Shown here: positions 13,556 through 25,564 of the stretch, in pieces
Layout of the letters: the number at the start of each line of letters is the position of its first letter
Numbering within the stretch: the first letter of the stretch is position 1
Assembly: GCF_905147045.1 (NCBI RefSeq)
Contig: NC_065907.1
Coordinates: 10,106,001 to 10,170,000, forward strand
Length of the DNA: 64,000 nucleotides
Reading direction: 5' to 3'
Origin: Nymphalis io
Lineage: Eukaryota; Arthropoda; Insecta; Lepidoptera; Nymphalidae
Position numbers and translations under genes: made by a program
Notes under the pieces: generated by a model
What the model saw: only the letters and a program-made list of their open reading frames with translations
Database searches by the model: none
Told to the model about the DNA's origin: nothing

Positions 13556-13984
13556 TAGTGTCATGTATCAATAGATTAATGGCTTTCTACTCATATTCAT
13601 ATTAAAAAAACAACTTATCTAGATAACGGGTCAATTACTACGGATATTCTTAAAGGAAGAAATCCAAAAGTTCCAAATATAAAAATACTTATATTTAGTA
13701 TTATAGTACCATAGCCCGCCATATACAATCATGTTTGTGATAATAAGAAATCAATTAATCCTTATAATAATACATTAAGTCTCGGATTAAATAAAATTGC
13801 TTAAAATTCACCACGCCAACAAAGTCCGTAAAGAAATATTTGGTAATACAAATCAAAATATGCAGTTTAAATTTTAAACTAGATGCCTATGATCTAGAAA
13901 TACCAGAACATCTTATTTTCATAAATAAATGAATATATGATTTACCATACATAGTACATGGTATCATAGCTAGGCAAACAACAT
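13556..13984. other. Intergenic, no gene seen
   Basis: No coding frame or repeat was recognised. Confidence 0.45.
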
Positions 13985-14287
13985 AGTAGTAACAGCCTGT
14001 AAATGTCCCACTGCTGGGCTAAGGCCTCCTCTCCCTATTTGAGGAGAAGGTTTGGAGCTTATTCCACCACGCTGCTCCAATGCGGGTTGGTGGAATACAC
14101 ATGTGGCAGAATTTCGATGAAATTAGACACATGCAGGTTTCCTCGCGATGTTTTCCTTCACCGAAAAGCACGAGATGAATTATAAACAGAAATTAAGCAC
14201 ATGAAAATTCAGAGGTGCTTGCCCGGGTTTGAACCCACGTTCATCGGTTAAGATTCACGCGTTCTTACCACTGGGCCATCTCGACTT
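13985..14287 (-). repeat. SINE A copy with 10-bp target duplication
   Basis: Full-length reverse copy, with the tail (AACAGCCTG, GTCCCACTGCTGGGCTAAGG) at the left and the tRNA-like head at the right. It is flanked by the exact repeat CAAACAACAT at 13975-13984 and 14288-14297. Confidence 0.9.
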
Positions 14288-14307
14288 CAAACAACATGGC
14301 CAATCTT

Positions 14308-14500
14308 TTTTATCGCTGGAAAAACGCATTATGCGTTTCCCCCACGGAAATAGTTGGGGGGTATGTGGGGCTCACCGGTGTCCAAGGCGCCAAGTGCACC
14401 CCGAACATCGGAATACCCACTAAAAAACCAGCGGTACCCTTGCCGTTTCAACGAGGAGTGTCACGGGATCGCTTTTGCATGCTACCGTGACGCGACATGG
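14308..14500 (-). mobile_element. R1-clade LINE 3' end fragment
   Basis: It shares AATACCCACTAAAAAACCAG, GCGGTACCC and GTCACGGGATCGCTT, in the same order, with the 3' end of the R1-like element at 54101-55701. Only the 3' terminal region remains. It lies next to the right-hand duplication of the SINE at 13985. Confidence 0.75.
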
Positions 14501-16844
14501 TCAATCTAAAGAAAGGGACAAAAAAACATAAGTGACGTCATTCAAGGCCACATTTTGCTTCAAGGTATTGTTTGCAATGCAATCTTCAGCGTAGCAAATA
14601 AGCGTCTTGGTCTTATGTCACGAGCTGATTTATCCAAAATTTAACATTTGCTTTTGGGTGACATATATTTTTTATATTAAATGACTTGAATTCTTCTTTA
14701 AAAAGCCAAATTTAAATAAATCTTTAGAATTACATCTAAACAAAAATGCACTTTTATGAAGGATTTGTGAAGAATAAAATTTTTACAAAAAAGGAGGGTA
14801 ATATTTACTAACTCGTAACTCCGAGGACCTTTTTACACCTCAACCTTTCCCGTCTTTGTTATGACTTACGAGCCGTTTTTGTTACGAGTACGCAGAAAGT
14901 TTCACATTTTATCTCTTTATGCGTCGTAGCTACAACTTTATGAGAAATATTAAGTAAGAAATCTCATATATATCTGATATATACAGAATATTTCTTACTT
15001 ATTCATATTTTAAACGTAATTTATCATTTTGTTAACAATATCTATTTTTTCCTTTGAATTCCTTTAAAATAAAACTTAAATTTAACCATTTATATATGAC
15101 CTTTAATAGTTAAAGCGTAGGTGGTATTGTGCGGTTAATTGAATTGCCTCTTTTACAAGTAACTTATTGTTTTTAAATACTAAATAACTGATTAACCGAA
15201 CGCTTGAAAGAATAATAAAAAGAAATTAATAAAGGCAATTCAGACTGTTTTATAATGATCGTAAAGTTGTATTTGTCGTTCGTATTGCGTGCATTGCATG
15301 TTAGTCAAGGAACTATATATATATATATATTTTTTTTTTATTTTATAATATAATCTAACAATAGTTTAGTAGAAATAAGTGTTAAAACTTTCAACTTGTT
15401 GATTACGTCGCGCGCAACAGATGAAATCCTTTGTGCTAAATGTTCGAAAATCGAATTATCTTCATTAAACCAAAAATCCGTAGACGGTTTTCATCTATAA
15501 ATAAGAAAATTAAATGAACTTACCGATCGGTTCACTTGGTGGTAAAGCGGGTAGAATTTAACGCAATTTTTCTAAAAACATTCAAGCAACAAGTATTGAG
15601 GCCGAAACGCGCACGTCTACTAGCCTCGATGTCGAACGCTACACTGACTGAGTATGACAAGCTCCGCTCTTTGTACCGTTACCTGTTACAGAACCACCCT
15701 CTGGGCGGGGGCTGGGGTGAAAAAGTTATGACGCGGTTAGACTTATGAACGCAATGTACGCGCGAGCAGTGACAAGGATAGATATATGTAAGTACTGTGA
15801 AACGGAAAAGAGAGATGAATATGAATCAAAGATTAGTTAAGTTAAAGCTGTTCGTTTTGTGCTCGGACCGTTTCGGTCTGTGTGTAACAAATGCTCAGGA
15901 TGGCGTGAAAGGCCGCCATGATTCTAACGCGATAATTAATATTCATGTTAATTAATATTTGTAAATTAGAACGAATTATTTGTAAGATATTATTTTTATT
16001 TTTTAATTTAAGCCCCTTGTAAAGCGTTGGGGGAAATTTTTCAAGTGGAATAATTTAAGTGAAACTTTTCAGACGCAATATGTCAATTCTATTACGTGTG
16101 CACGAGCTTTTTCCTTTTCAAATTAATCAGTGAAAGGTATGTGACACGTACCTTACATCCATATGTATCCACATAAATAGCCTACCATTCCATACTATTA
16201 TTATATTTATTAATCATGTTGATTGAATTGAATGAAAGATAGCTTTACCTTTAGAAATCAAAAAACAGTTGTATCTACTTGAATACATTTTTAATACACA
16301 TATTTCGATATTGTTAGTAAAAAAAAACACAATTTTTACTTCTCTTTATTTTTATAATCTTTGACGGTGCCATATCACTCGTAGCGTTTTCCCGCCCTGT
16401 CATCCTATTTCTGTCTCTCTTTCACTCAATCTAGATATACAAATTTATCAATAGGACTGAAAGAGACAAACATATTTCAGGTTATGAATGAAATATTTCA
16501 TTCCTTATGTTTGTGTAAATTCGATTACACGTACGGGAACATTGGTAAGCAATTTTCGTTTTTATATAGTACAAGATAAGAAGGATTATTCTGTAAATAA
16601 TTTTTGTAATTTGGCACTTCAGTGTCTCATACATTATTAGTTTAATTACTCAAGTCGTTTGTTTCAGGGTTTTCTCGTAATTAACTTCGAACATAAAAAG
16701 TCAAAAAATATTAGACAATTAATAACTTTAATATTTAACCTGGCTACACACGCGAGTTTGCGCAATAATCGAAATGTATATAATAAAAAAAATCAAAATA
16801 ATATATAATGTAATATACGTTATGTTAAAATATACAAGAGAATA
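14501..16844. other. Intergenic; holds one GC-rich island
   Basis: Mostly AT-rich with a TA simple repeat near 15315-15332. The exception is the GC-rich island at 15536-15775 (separate entry). No other feature was recognised. Confidence 0.45.
15536..15775 (+). other. GC- and CpG-rich island with a 70-residue open frame, unrecognised
   Basis: The base composition is clearly richer in G, C and CpG than the AT-rich surroundings. A plus-strand open frame (15536-15748) includes an internal ATG reading MSNATLTEYDKLRSLYRYLL. A GTAAGT donor-like site follows at about 15788. No known family is recognised. It could be a first exon or promoter of a gene, a repeat remnant, or chance. The neighbouring 2 kb shows no partner exon that I can support. 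Confidence 0.3.
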
Positions 16845-16930
16845 CTGACCTAGCCAACTGAGCAGTATATTTTATGTGTGGACAAGAACATCTGTACTGT
16901 CTATTTTCTCTCTCTCATAACCCGATAATT
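16845..16930 (-). repeat. SINE-D fragment
   Basis: GCCAACTGAGCAGTAT, CTGTCTATTTTCTCTC and CTCATAACCCGAT correspond to part of the reverse copy at 17730-17978. Confidence 0.55.
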
Positions 16931-16964
16931 ACAGATAATATATATATATCTTATATTGATACTT

Positions 16965-17190
16965 GGTAGTGTGTATTCTACCGCGAAACAGCAATACTTA
17001 GTATTGTTGTGTTCCAGTTGAAAGAGTGAGAGAGCCAATGCAACAAGCAAAAGGAACATAACATTAGTTCCCAAGATTGGTGGCGCATTGGTATATATGA
17101 AAGGAATATTTCGTAAGGCGCTTATGTTTATGTTGGTGATCACTTACAATTAGCTGGAACATTTGCCAGACTGCCTACCGATAAAATAAA
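16965..17190 (+). repeat. Element B copy, diverged
   Basis: TTCTACCGCGAAACAGCAAT, AGTATTGTTGTGTTCCAGTT and GATTGGTGGCGCATTGG are element B landmarks. The minus-strand open frame across it (16901-17143) is a shadow. Confidence 0.7.
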
Positions 17191-17729
17191 AAAAAAACCT
17201 TGATGTTACTCTCTGCACATAAACTTCTATAACATTATATATATTACATTATATACATTATATATCTATTTGTCACCGTAAAATTGTAACCGTTAACTTA
17301 TTATTATAATATATAAATCTAGACCGATGGGAAGCTGTTGAAAATTTGTGAACGGCGCATATTGTTTTTAATATAACGGGCCAATTTAAGCTGATTTCAA
17401 TTTCAACTATATATAAAAATCAACTTGCTATTCATGTTGAAATAATATTATTTAAAATAGTTTTATAAATAGGTTATCAAAAATAAATTGGGATTTTATT
17501 ACCATACCTTGGCTAGCATAATGCGTTGATCTTGTGAACTATCTTCAGTTGTAAAGTATTTCCGCTGCAGGGGATCACGAGAGTGAGGGGCTGGAGAGTG
17601 CACATGTGAGTACCCAGCCACTTTTGCTCTCTAATATCTCAGGCTTATTTATTCTTTAACCGTGGCTGCAATTCAGGAACACTTCTTGATTATAATAATA
17701 ATAGTCCTTCAGACAAATTTCGGCCACGG

Positions 17730-17978
17730 CGGCCAATCTCAAAGAGAGATTAGCCAACTGCGCAGTACATATTATAGTGCACAAGTGTGTGCGCAAACAC
17801 AGGTGCACTCTCTATTCCCTAACTCTCATAATGCGATGGGACGGCAATCCGACACGACCGGAAAGAGTTCTGGCGCAGGAGCAACGGCTGCTACTGAGAA
17901 TTTTCAGCAGAAAATCTGAATAACATTTTATTAGCCCGACCTAGGATTTGAACCTCCGGGTCTGCGGCTTTAAATATA
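17730..17978 (-). repeat. SINE-D copy
   Basis: On the minus strand a tRNA-like head (GGTTCAAATCCTAGGTCGG, B-box-like) is followed by a body with TGTGTTTGCGCACACACTTG and ends at GCGCAGTTGGCTAATCTC. The copy at 20278-20500 shares the body in the opposite orientation. The plus-strand open frame at 17662-17919 is a shadow. Confidence 0.7.
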
Positions 17979-18389
17979 GCCTCTAAAACAACAAGGAGGT
18001 CAAGAGATTATAATGATGTTTATTTGCATAAAACATGATAGTATACACTTTAACATAAACATGTCAAGTCACATAAGTTACTATAATAATGTTATTAGCC
18101 CCAATGTTCACACTATAACAACAATACTTGGAAACGATACCGTAATTAAATTGAATAAATATTGTAATCTCGATTTGTTTGAAAAGTCATAAATATCGCG
18201 GGTAAAGCCACGTGAAACTTTGATATAAAATATTAGATCTGTAACACAACACTTTGGCGAAGTTAAATGGATCTGTTAATTGGAATTAATTATCAAATAC
18301 GTCTCTCAGCAGAAATAAAACCTTAAAAGCTTTCGATAATAATATTTGATAGCTGAACTGTAGTCTTAATTTTAATCCCGTTAAAATCT
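17979..18389. other. Intergenic, no gene seen
   Basis: No coding frame or repeat was recognised. Confidence 0.4.
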
Positions 18390-18560
18390 CTTACCGCTAG
18401 TGCGCCACCAACCTTGGTAACTAAGACGTTACTTCCCTTGTGCCTGCAGTTAATGGCTCACATACTATTAAACCGGAACACAAAAATAACAAGTATTGGT
18501 GAAGATTGGGTGGTACCCAGACATGATGGTACAAAGCCCTACCACTAAGTATCACCGAGC
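18390..18560 (-). repeat. Element B fragment
   Basis: In reverse it has GTGCGCCACCAACCTTGGTA, ACTAAGACGTTAC and TGGGTGGTACCCAGAC. It is 3'-truncated and diverged. Confidence 0.65.
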
Positions 18561-19571
18561 TTACAGGAGGCCAAATTAATCTTGGTAAGTTATATTAAAA
18601 TTATAACGGAAAATTTCGCAAATGAATTTTGTTTTAACGATGTTCTTCTATCTTCAAAGCGAGTTTTAAACAAATTCACAAATTGCATTATGCATTTATC
18701 GAGTAAAAACACTACAAGAACAACGTTACAAACGCCAAGGCATATTAAAGCGAAGTTATACTTTAAGTCTTAGGCGCAAAGTTTATATTAAATGTACAGT
18801 AAAATGAGGTGTTTAACTGAAATTTGAAATAGCTTTATAATAGAGGTAATTTTGAAAGGGTTGTGTAATTTTAGCAAACGTGGCGTGTTATTGTAACATA
18901 GGGGCTATTATGCCAGGCAAAGTTGTCTACGGCGTTTATAAATTATGAATGAAAATTATATTTTAACGACTCTTTTTGTATTTCGGACACCAAAGTTTCA
19001 AAACTATTTATCATATTTTATTTTAAATTTTAAAATTAGAACTTCACATATATATTGTTAGTTGAATTATAACTGTTACGTAATATTTAAATATTATCGG
19101 AAATAATCTCGATAAATATATGTATATATATATAAATTTAAATTTACATTTTGCAATAATAAAGCTTATGTCGAAGAACTATTCATAAATAAAATAAAAC
19201 TTACTGTCAATATTCGTTGATTTTGATTAATCCGTAATAAATAACTTTAGTTGTATATATTTTATTTGCCATTACATGTACACGTGTAAATAATTAATAA
19301 AAAGATTAACTACCGAGTTTCTTTCCATTTCTATTTGGTAGAATTTAAATTCCGTAGAGATGAATTATAAACTCAAATGATTATAAACGCGATTTACGTA
19401 TAATAAAAAAAGTAATTTTTCTTAATATTATAAATGTGTAAGGAGGTTTTATTACTTTTAAGAAATAAGTTTTTTTTTTTTTAATTTTTTAGCTCTCCTC
19501 ATGTGCTCATTATAATTACACGTCTCTAGAAATTAAAATTGTCATTATTATTTTCTACCTGAATAATCCAG
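18561..19571. other. Intergenic, no gene seen
   Basis: Very AT-rich. The open frame at 18582-18773 has no recognisable domain. Confidence 0.4.
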
Positions 19572-19612
19572 ACAAATTAAGGACATAAAAATTCAGTAGT
19601 ACTTTCTTTCAG
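19572..19612 (-). repeat. Short SINE A relic
   Basis: AAATTAAGGACATAAAAATT and CAGTAGTACTTTC match the middle of SINE A in reverse. Confidence 0.4.
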
Positions 19613-19621
19613 ATTTTTTTT

Positions 19622-19905
19622 TATGTTATAGGTAGACGGACTAGTAAATTTGCTACCTGATTGAAAGTGGTCACTACCGCCTATAGACATTGGCAAAGTA
19701 AGAAATAATAAACATTCCTTACATCGACAATGCGCCACCAACCTTGGAAACTGAGATGTTATGTCCCTTGTGCTTAGTTACACTAGCTCACTCACCCTTC
19801 AAACTGGATCGTACAATACTAAGTATTGCTGCTTAGCGGCAGAATATGTGATAGGTAGTACCCACCCCGGCAGGCCTGCACGAAACTCTATCACCAGGTA
19901 AAGTC
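19622..19905 (-). repeat. Element B copy, diverged
   Basis: In reverse: ATAGGTAGACGGACTAGTAA, AAGTGGTCACTACCG, AATGCGCCACCAACCTTGG, and a tail of GGTAGTACCCACCCCGG. It covers nearly the whole element. Confidence 0.75.
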
Positions 19906-20277
19906 AGGGTATGAGTCCTCAATCTTCAGTTAAGATCCATGTGATCAAACCACTATTTTAGAGTGCGACCATTAAATTAGCATAAAGATGGATAAACCAT
20001 ACCATACGCAAATATACAACTAATTAAATAATTTAATAATAGTACCTATTTTTACATATCCGAATGTCAAGTAAAATCTTCAGGCCGGTCAACTTATACT
20101 GTTTGATCAACGGTTGACATAAATAGAGAACTGTGTTGACTCGTGTGAAGACAAATTCATGTTTATGTGTCATTGAAACGATTCGAAATTCCTCTGAAGT
20201 ACATGTGTTTTAATGCTATTTCTTTTATACGCAGTTTCACTAGAGCTTGTCGGAGCAAATAAAAAGTTATTGAGTTT

Positions 20278-20500
20278 GTCTGTCAAAATATTCTCAGTAG
20301 CAGCCCGGAGTCTGGAAGTTGGAAGTCTGTACACTCCCGTGACTCGAAAATCACGTAAAAGCCGATCGTCCTACGCCTGAACTCCCATCGAATTAAAGGA
20401 GTTAGGAAATAGAGAGTGCACCTGTGTTTGCGCACACACTTGTGCACTATAATATCTCCTGCGCAGTTGGCTAATCTCTCCTGAGATTACCCAGATAGAG
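20278..20500 (+). repeat. SINE-D copy, 5'-truncated
   Basis: Body string CAGTAGCAGCCCGGAGTCTG, then GTGTTTGCGCACACACTTGT and GCGCAGTTGGCTAATCTCTC. It is closely similar to the reverse copy at 17730-17978. Confidence 0.7.
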
Positions 20501-20780
20501 ATCCTTCGTGCTAGAAATCGGTCTGGAAGACATTATTATTATTATTACTATATTTTTTCAAATCATCAACAAATTATGAAAGTATTTTATATCAAAAGAT
20601 ATATTTGTATTTCATTAAAAATACTAAACAAATTATTTCATGTTTATAACGTTACTCACAGTCGCCTTTTTGCGGCTCACATCCGCATCCTTAAGCGATC
20701 TCTTTGACGTGTACTAACAAACAATTACCGTATTTACCGTGCCTATAATGTCACGCCATTATAATATACTATATAGTATA

Positions 20781-21331
20781 GGTAGGCGGACGAGCATATG
20801 GGCAACCTTATGGTAAGTGGTCACCAACGCCCATAGATATTGGCATTATAAGAAATGTTAACCATCGCTTACATCGTCTATGCGCCACCATCCTTGGGAA
20901 CTAAGATGTTATGTCCCTTGTGCCTGTAATTACATTGGCTCACTCACCCTTCAAACGGGAATACAAAAATACCAAGTACTGCTGTTTTGTGGTAGAATAT
21001 CTGATGAGTGGGTGGTAATAATAATAATAATAATATCCTGGGACATTTTTCACACACGGCCATCTGATCCCAAATTAAGTTTGTACAAAGCTTGTGCTAT
21101 GGAAACCAGACAACTGATATACTACATATACTACTTTTATTTTGTAAATACATACTTATATAGATAATTACACCCAGACGCAGGACAAACAGACACGTTC
21201 ACATGCACACAAATGTCTGTCCTGGATGGGAATCGAATCCACAACCTTCGGCGTGAAAGGCAAGTATCTACCAACCACGCCAACCGGCTCGTCATAGTGA
21301 GACGAACTTGCACAAAGCCCCACCACCAGTG
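20781..21331 (-). repeat. Element B copy interrupted by another SINE
   Basis: The reverse element B runs from GGTAGGCGGACGAGCATATG to GATGAGTGGGTGGTA (20781-21016) and resumes with AGACGAACTTGCACAAAGCC at about 21301. The intervening sequence is a different SINE. Confidence 0.85.
21017..21300 (-). repeat. SINE-E copy (tRNA-derived, ATT tail) nested in element B
   Basis: On the minus strand it starts with a tRNA-like head: GCCGGTTGGCGTGGTTGGTA (A-box region), then GTGGATTCGATTCCC (B-box). It continues through a body and ends in an (ATT)n tail, seen on the plus strand as TAATAATAATAATAATAATA at about 21018-21037. Because it splits an element B copy, it inserted after that copy. Confidence 0.85.
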
Positions 21332-21396
21332 ATTTTATATATCTTAGAAAATACCTTAAAACAATGTATACATGTACTTTGATAATACTTACCAAA

Positions 21397-22411
21397 TAAC
21401 TTGCAATTCTCTAAGAACTCACCTCACATCTCACTGTGAATTGTTGACAACGTCACATATCACTTCTTTCTTCTAGTATCTGAAACGCTAATCAAATTAA
21501 AATCAACTTATTTGGCTTTAGTGTGATTGGACGATAAATATGATGGAATGTACTAATATTTAATAAAAAATGAACTTGCTATAGTTAACTTTTATGTAGT
21601 TTATCCAAATTTGAATGTTGAATGTTAGTGTTTTTTGTCGGTATGTTTGGAAATTCAATAATTAATTTTTTTTTTTAAATCTACGTTGCACCAGTAATTT
21701 CGATCGACGAAATGTTTGTTAAAGTAAGATAAATCGAAATGTATACAAAGTCGCAGGCGCGAGCCTGTGTAACAGTTAAAAGTATGCATAAAACATTAAG
21801 CGATATATCATGTTAAATATTTGAATTGTCAGAAACGCCACGCGATGTGAAGGCTATTCGAAGAAGCAGAGTTGAAAGGACATAAGTGACCAAAAAATAT
21901 TTTTTGCTGTTACACTGAATTGAAGTTCAAAATATGGTCTTTGAGAGAAAAATACTAGAATAAACATATATTTCTTATAACCTTTTAGTTCTAACTCCTT
22001 CATTTATTTAAAAGCATTTCACGTTGCTTCCATTACTCGTCTACGTTACTTCGAAATTTAATCAAATATATCAAATTGTATTTCGTTTGCTTTTTTTTTG
22101 TCAGTCATTGATATAATTGTAATTAAACAAAAAGGTTCGCTTGTTTTTTAATCCGCACAATTACTTTATTCTCTATTTAACTAATAGTTATAACAGCTTA
22201 TAAATTTCAAATAGCAATAGGGGATTTTGTAATAAAATAACTTATGTTGAAAAGGTTAATTCACAAAATAATAAAAGTTTTGCGAAAGCTCTGCTTTTAA
22301 TATTTCTAAGCTATGTGATATCTAACTAGGCATCATAATTTTATGTATTCGTTGTTAACACTTTCATTGGTAAAATATTTGTTTGTTTCCTGTTCTGTTC
22401 ATCTTTATATA
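21397..22411. other. Intergenic, no gene seen
   Basis: No coding frame or repeat was recognised. Confidence 0.45.
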
Positions 22412-22706
22412 GCCGAGATGGCCTAGTGGTCAGAACGCCTGAATCTTAAGCGACGATCGTGGGTTCAAACCCGAGCAAGCACCACTGAATTTTCATGTGC
22501 TCAATTTGTGATTATATTTGATCTCGTGTTTGACGATGAAGTAAAACATCGTAAGGAAACCTGCATGTGTCTAATTTAAATGAAATTCTGCCATATGTGT
22601 ATTCCACCAACCCGCATTGGAGCAGCGTGGTGGAATAAGCTCCAAACCTACTCCTCAAAAAGGGAGAGGAGGCCTTAGCCCAGCAGTGGGACATTCACAG
22701 GCTGTA
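22412..22706 (+). repeat. SINE A copy, full length
   Basis: It begins GCCGAGATGGCCTAGTGGTC, has the B-box GGGTTCAAACCCGAGC, and ends TTAGCCCAGCAGTGGGACAT and ACAGGCTGTA. I found no clear target duplication. The minus-strand open frame across it is a shadow. Confidence 0.88.
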
Positions 22707-23159
22707 CTGTATGTATCTAAAGAAAGTATTAATATTTTTGATATATTTTTTTAAATTAAATAAGGCTTATTACTCCACACAAAAATGTACTTATAGTACA
22801 AAAACTTGGAGTTAGTATTTGTTATTCATAAAGATATTATATGTATTTAAAAATTCAATTAACCTATGTTATTTAATTGGTGGTAAAGCGCACATTCCGA
22901 ACTGATACTTTACATAATATCTTTTACATAATAATAAAGTTATTGAATATAACGAATCTTGTTAAGCAAATGAATCATTCTACAGTGCTTCTAAGAGTCT
23001 AATCGAATAATTTATATATTGATTTGATTCAATCAATTTAATCAACAATAGATTTTTATCTATTTATATGATTTATAAGGGAATAAATATATCACTAAAG
23101 CCACAACCAAAACTTGTATATAAATGAAACACAATTAACGTTTTTGAAATAAAACACAC
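22707..23159. other. Intergenic, downstream of the small membrane-protein gene
   Basis: AT-rich. Nothing was recognised besides the polyadenylation signal listed separately. Confidence 0.4.
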
Positions 23160-23165
23160 TTTATT
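23160..23165 (-). terminator. Polyadenylation signal of the small membrane-protein gene
   Basis: AATAAA on the minus strand, about 130 bases after the stop codon at 23294. It implies a short 3' untranslated region. Confidence 0.65.
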
Positions 23166-23293
23166 GGTATTATATTTGTCAGCAAAAACGTCACCAATTT
23201 CTATGTATTACGTAGTAAACTTTAACCGAAGATGAAGAGGAGATATTGTTTCTTCAGCCATATAAACCTTAGGTGTACGGATCAAAATCCAAT

Positions 23294-23919
23294 TTACAAT
23301 TCCGTGTGCGTTGAAGGGAACTTCTTAAGGACAGCGTGGTATAAGTTATAAAAAGCATAAACTGATACACTTAGGATTACGAAAAGAGAACCGCCGAAGA
23401 CGAAACTGAGAAAATTTCCATCGATCATGGTCGTTCCTTGGAGACTCCTGGCTTGGCCTTGGAACAATTCCTTGGTGCCTGACCCAGCGTTCTTCCGTTC
23501 TTCCATCATACGCTTCATAGATGACAATCGTTCTTTTAATTCATCTATCGACTCCATAACGTCTACTGATTCTGAAACACGAAATGATTATAAATATTAT
23601 TTTTATATATTATGTATTACCTCACTCCACAGCTTGAAATTTAATTTATTTTTCTTTGCGAGAATTTCGAAGTTATTTTTATTGTGATAATAATAAAAAT
23701 TTACGTTCAAATAATTCAATTAATCATTAAAAATCTTTGCCTTTTCTCAAAATTTTGTTATTATTTTAGGATAACACATTCGTAATTTTAATTACCAATC
23801 CCTATCAGTATTACTTATAACTAACACTATTTCACAAGTTTTTTACATATTACATAACACTTTAACTTTCGGAATATAAAACACTTCGAATTACCTTGAA
23901 CTTCTCTCTCAGGACTCAT
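23294..23919 (-). CDS. Small single-pass membrane protein, 100 residues, two exons
   Basis: Exon 1 is 23895-23919 and exon 2 is 23294-23571. The intron has a GTAATT donor and a TTTCAG acceptor (minus strand). Joined, they give 100 residues starting MSPEREVQESVDVMESIDEL. I chose the ATG at 23919 because the 25-base exon joins in phase to exon 2 and adds 13 residues before the internal Met. Residues 13-36 are charged with heptad-like spacing (ELKERLSSMKRMMEER), consistent with a short coiled coil. Residues 62-86 are one hydrophobic segment (FLSFVFGGSLFVILSVSVYA). The last 14 residues are polar with two Lys. This suggests a tail-anchored-like protein with a cytosolic coiled coil. I do not recognise the family. 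Clean splicing, no internal stop, a polyadenylation signal at 23160 and a CpG-containing promoter argue for a real, constitutively expressed gene. Confidence 0.82.
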
Positions 23920-23998
23920 TTTTTGGCAATATTTTCTGCAGTCTTTTGTTTTCGAAGCCACAGACTATCCTGGTCTAGATTCAAGTGAAAAATGGCTA

Positions 23999-24011
23999 CC
24001 GCGCATGCGTT
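23999..24011. promoter_or_regulatory. NRF-1-like site in the small gene's promoter
   Basis: CGCGCATGCGTT is one base off the consensus for NRF-1 (Erect wing in flies). It lies about 80 bases upstream of the ATG at 23919. The surrounding 60 bases are GC-richer than the region. NRF-1 sites are common in housekeeping and mitochondria-linked promoters; a role here is inference. Confidence 0.5.
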
Positions 24012-24221
24012 ACCCTCGCTGGGATCGGTGCGCTATTGATTGAAAGCCCCGGGAGCACATAGCTAAGGAAATTCTCGTGATATATGTGTATTTAATTAAT
24101 AATTTATTTTGTGCTAATAAAAAATCAAGGTAACCTAACTAATGATAAAAAATTAAAGGTCAAAAGTGTTTTTATATTTATAGTATAATTTGTTATAATT
24201 TTCTATAATAAAAATATAAAT

Positions 24222-24300
24222 TTCTTGCCGGTTCTTCTCGATAGAATCTACATTCGAAACTGGTGGAAGTCCATTTTAAAGTATATTTTGTTTGTTTTTG
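24222..24300 (+). repeat. Possible LINE 3' end fragment
   Basis: CTTGCCGGTTCTTCTCGATA, GAATCTACATTCG and AAACTGGTGGAAG match the fragment at 25345. Confidence 0.5.
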
Positions 24301-24347
24301 TTGTTATAAGATATTCTTTCTCTTTTTAACCATTATTTTTACGATTA

Positions 24348-24649
24348 CCGTAACAGCCTGTGAATGTCCCACTGCTGGGCTAAAGGCCTCCTCTCCTCTT
24401 TTTGAGGAGAAGGTTTGGAGCTTATTCCACCAAGCTGCTCCAATGCGGGTTGGTAGAATACACATGCGGCAGAATTTCAGTGAAATTAGACACATGCAGG
24501 TTTCCTCACGATGTTTTCCTTCACCGTAAAGCACGAGATGAATTATAATCACAAATTAAGCACATGAAAATTCAGTGGTGCTTGCTCGGGCTTGAACCCA
24601 CGATCATCGGTTAAGATTCACGCGTTCTTACCACAGGGCCATCTCGGCT
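24348..24649 (-). repeat. SINE A copy with 12-bp target duplication
   Basis: Full-length reverse copy (GTCCCACTGCTGGGCTAAAG at left, GGCCATCTCGGCT at right). It is flanked by the exact repeat TTTTTACGATTA at 24336-24347 and 24650-24661. Open frames across it are shadows. Confidence 0.92.
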
Positions 24650-24661
24650 TTTTTACGATTA

Positions 24662-25344
24662 TATTCATATAACCTTTATGAAATTCAACACATACTCCAC
24701 GCTTTTTTATTATCTGTATATATAATCTTTTTCTTCCTTATTTTATATATATTTCCAGGAACTGAAGGTTATTTTGTACATATATGATAAATACGAAAAA
24801 ATATTATACAAATCTCTTCGGATATGCTTTTTCTCGGAGATTTAAGAAAAGCAAATGTTATAGATATCCGTATTTCAGGCGCTAGTCAATACCATATACG
24901 GATACGTAGTTAATACATATATTAATAAATACAAACTATTATTCAAAGAGAAACTACTTTCGACTAGCTAAATAATGGAAAATATGAAGAAATAATTAAA
25001 AAAAATCAGTCTGTTACTATTTTAGCAGATCCACTGAGAACAGTTAAATTGGAATAATTAGGCTACTAAAATCATCAAAATATTATAATATAAAATAGAA
25101 AAACTTAATAAATATATGAGTAGTATGTGATATAATAGGTACAAGAAATCCCCTATCGATCTGATTAATGCTATGTCAAGCGTTTAATGAATCATGCTGT
25201 TGCTTTAAGCGCTTAAGCGCTGTAATAATTATTATCATAATTCTTAACCATTGTTATATATATAATTATATGTATATGTACGTATGTTAAGATAATTGGT
25301 ACTTATTATTAAAAATTATAAACCATATAATGAAGAGACTTTTG
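24662..25344. other. Intergenic, no gene seen
   Basis: AT-rich. Nothing was recognised. Confidence 0.45.
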
Positions 25345-25490
25345 TTGAATTAAATAGAGAGTTCCTTGCCGGGTCTTCTGGTGAGAATCTTTGCTCCGAA
25401 CTGGTGGTAGCTTTACATTTAATATTCTGAGAAATTACGATTTAAAAGTGCTTGTGAAATGAATAAAGTATATTTTGATTCGATTTGATT
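25345..25490 (+). repeat. LINE-like 3' end fragment
   Basis: TTGCCGGGTCTTCTGGTGAG, CCGAACTGGTGGTAGC and GAATAAAGTATATTTTGATT resemble a 3' terminal string that recurs in moths and butterflies and is shared with 24222-24300. No coding part remains. Confidence 0.5.
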
Positions 25491-25564
25491 GCCTATTTCT
25501 TATGTAGCCAGATTTTTATAGTGCCTGTATTATGTTGGGTTATTTAGTAGTTTGAGTGACTTGA

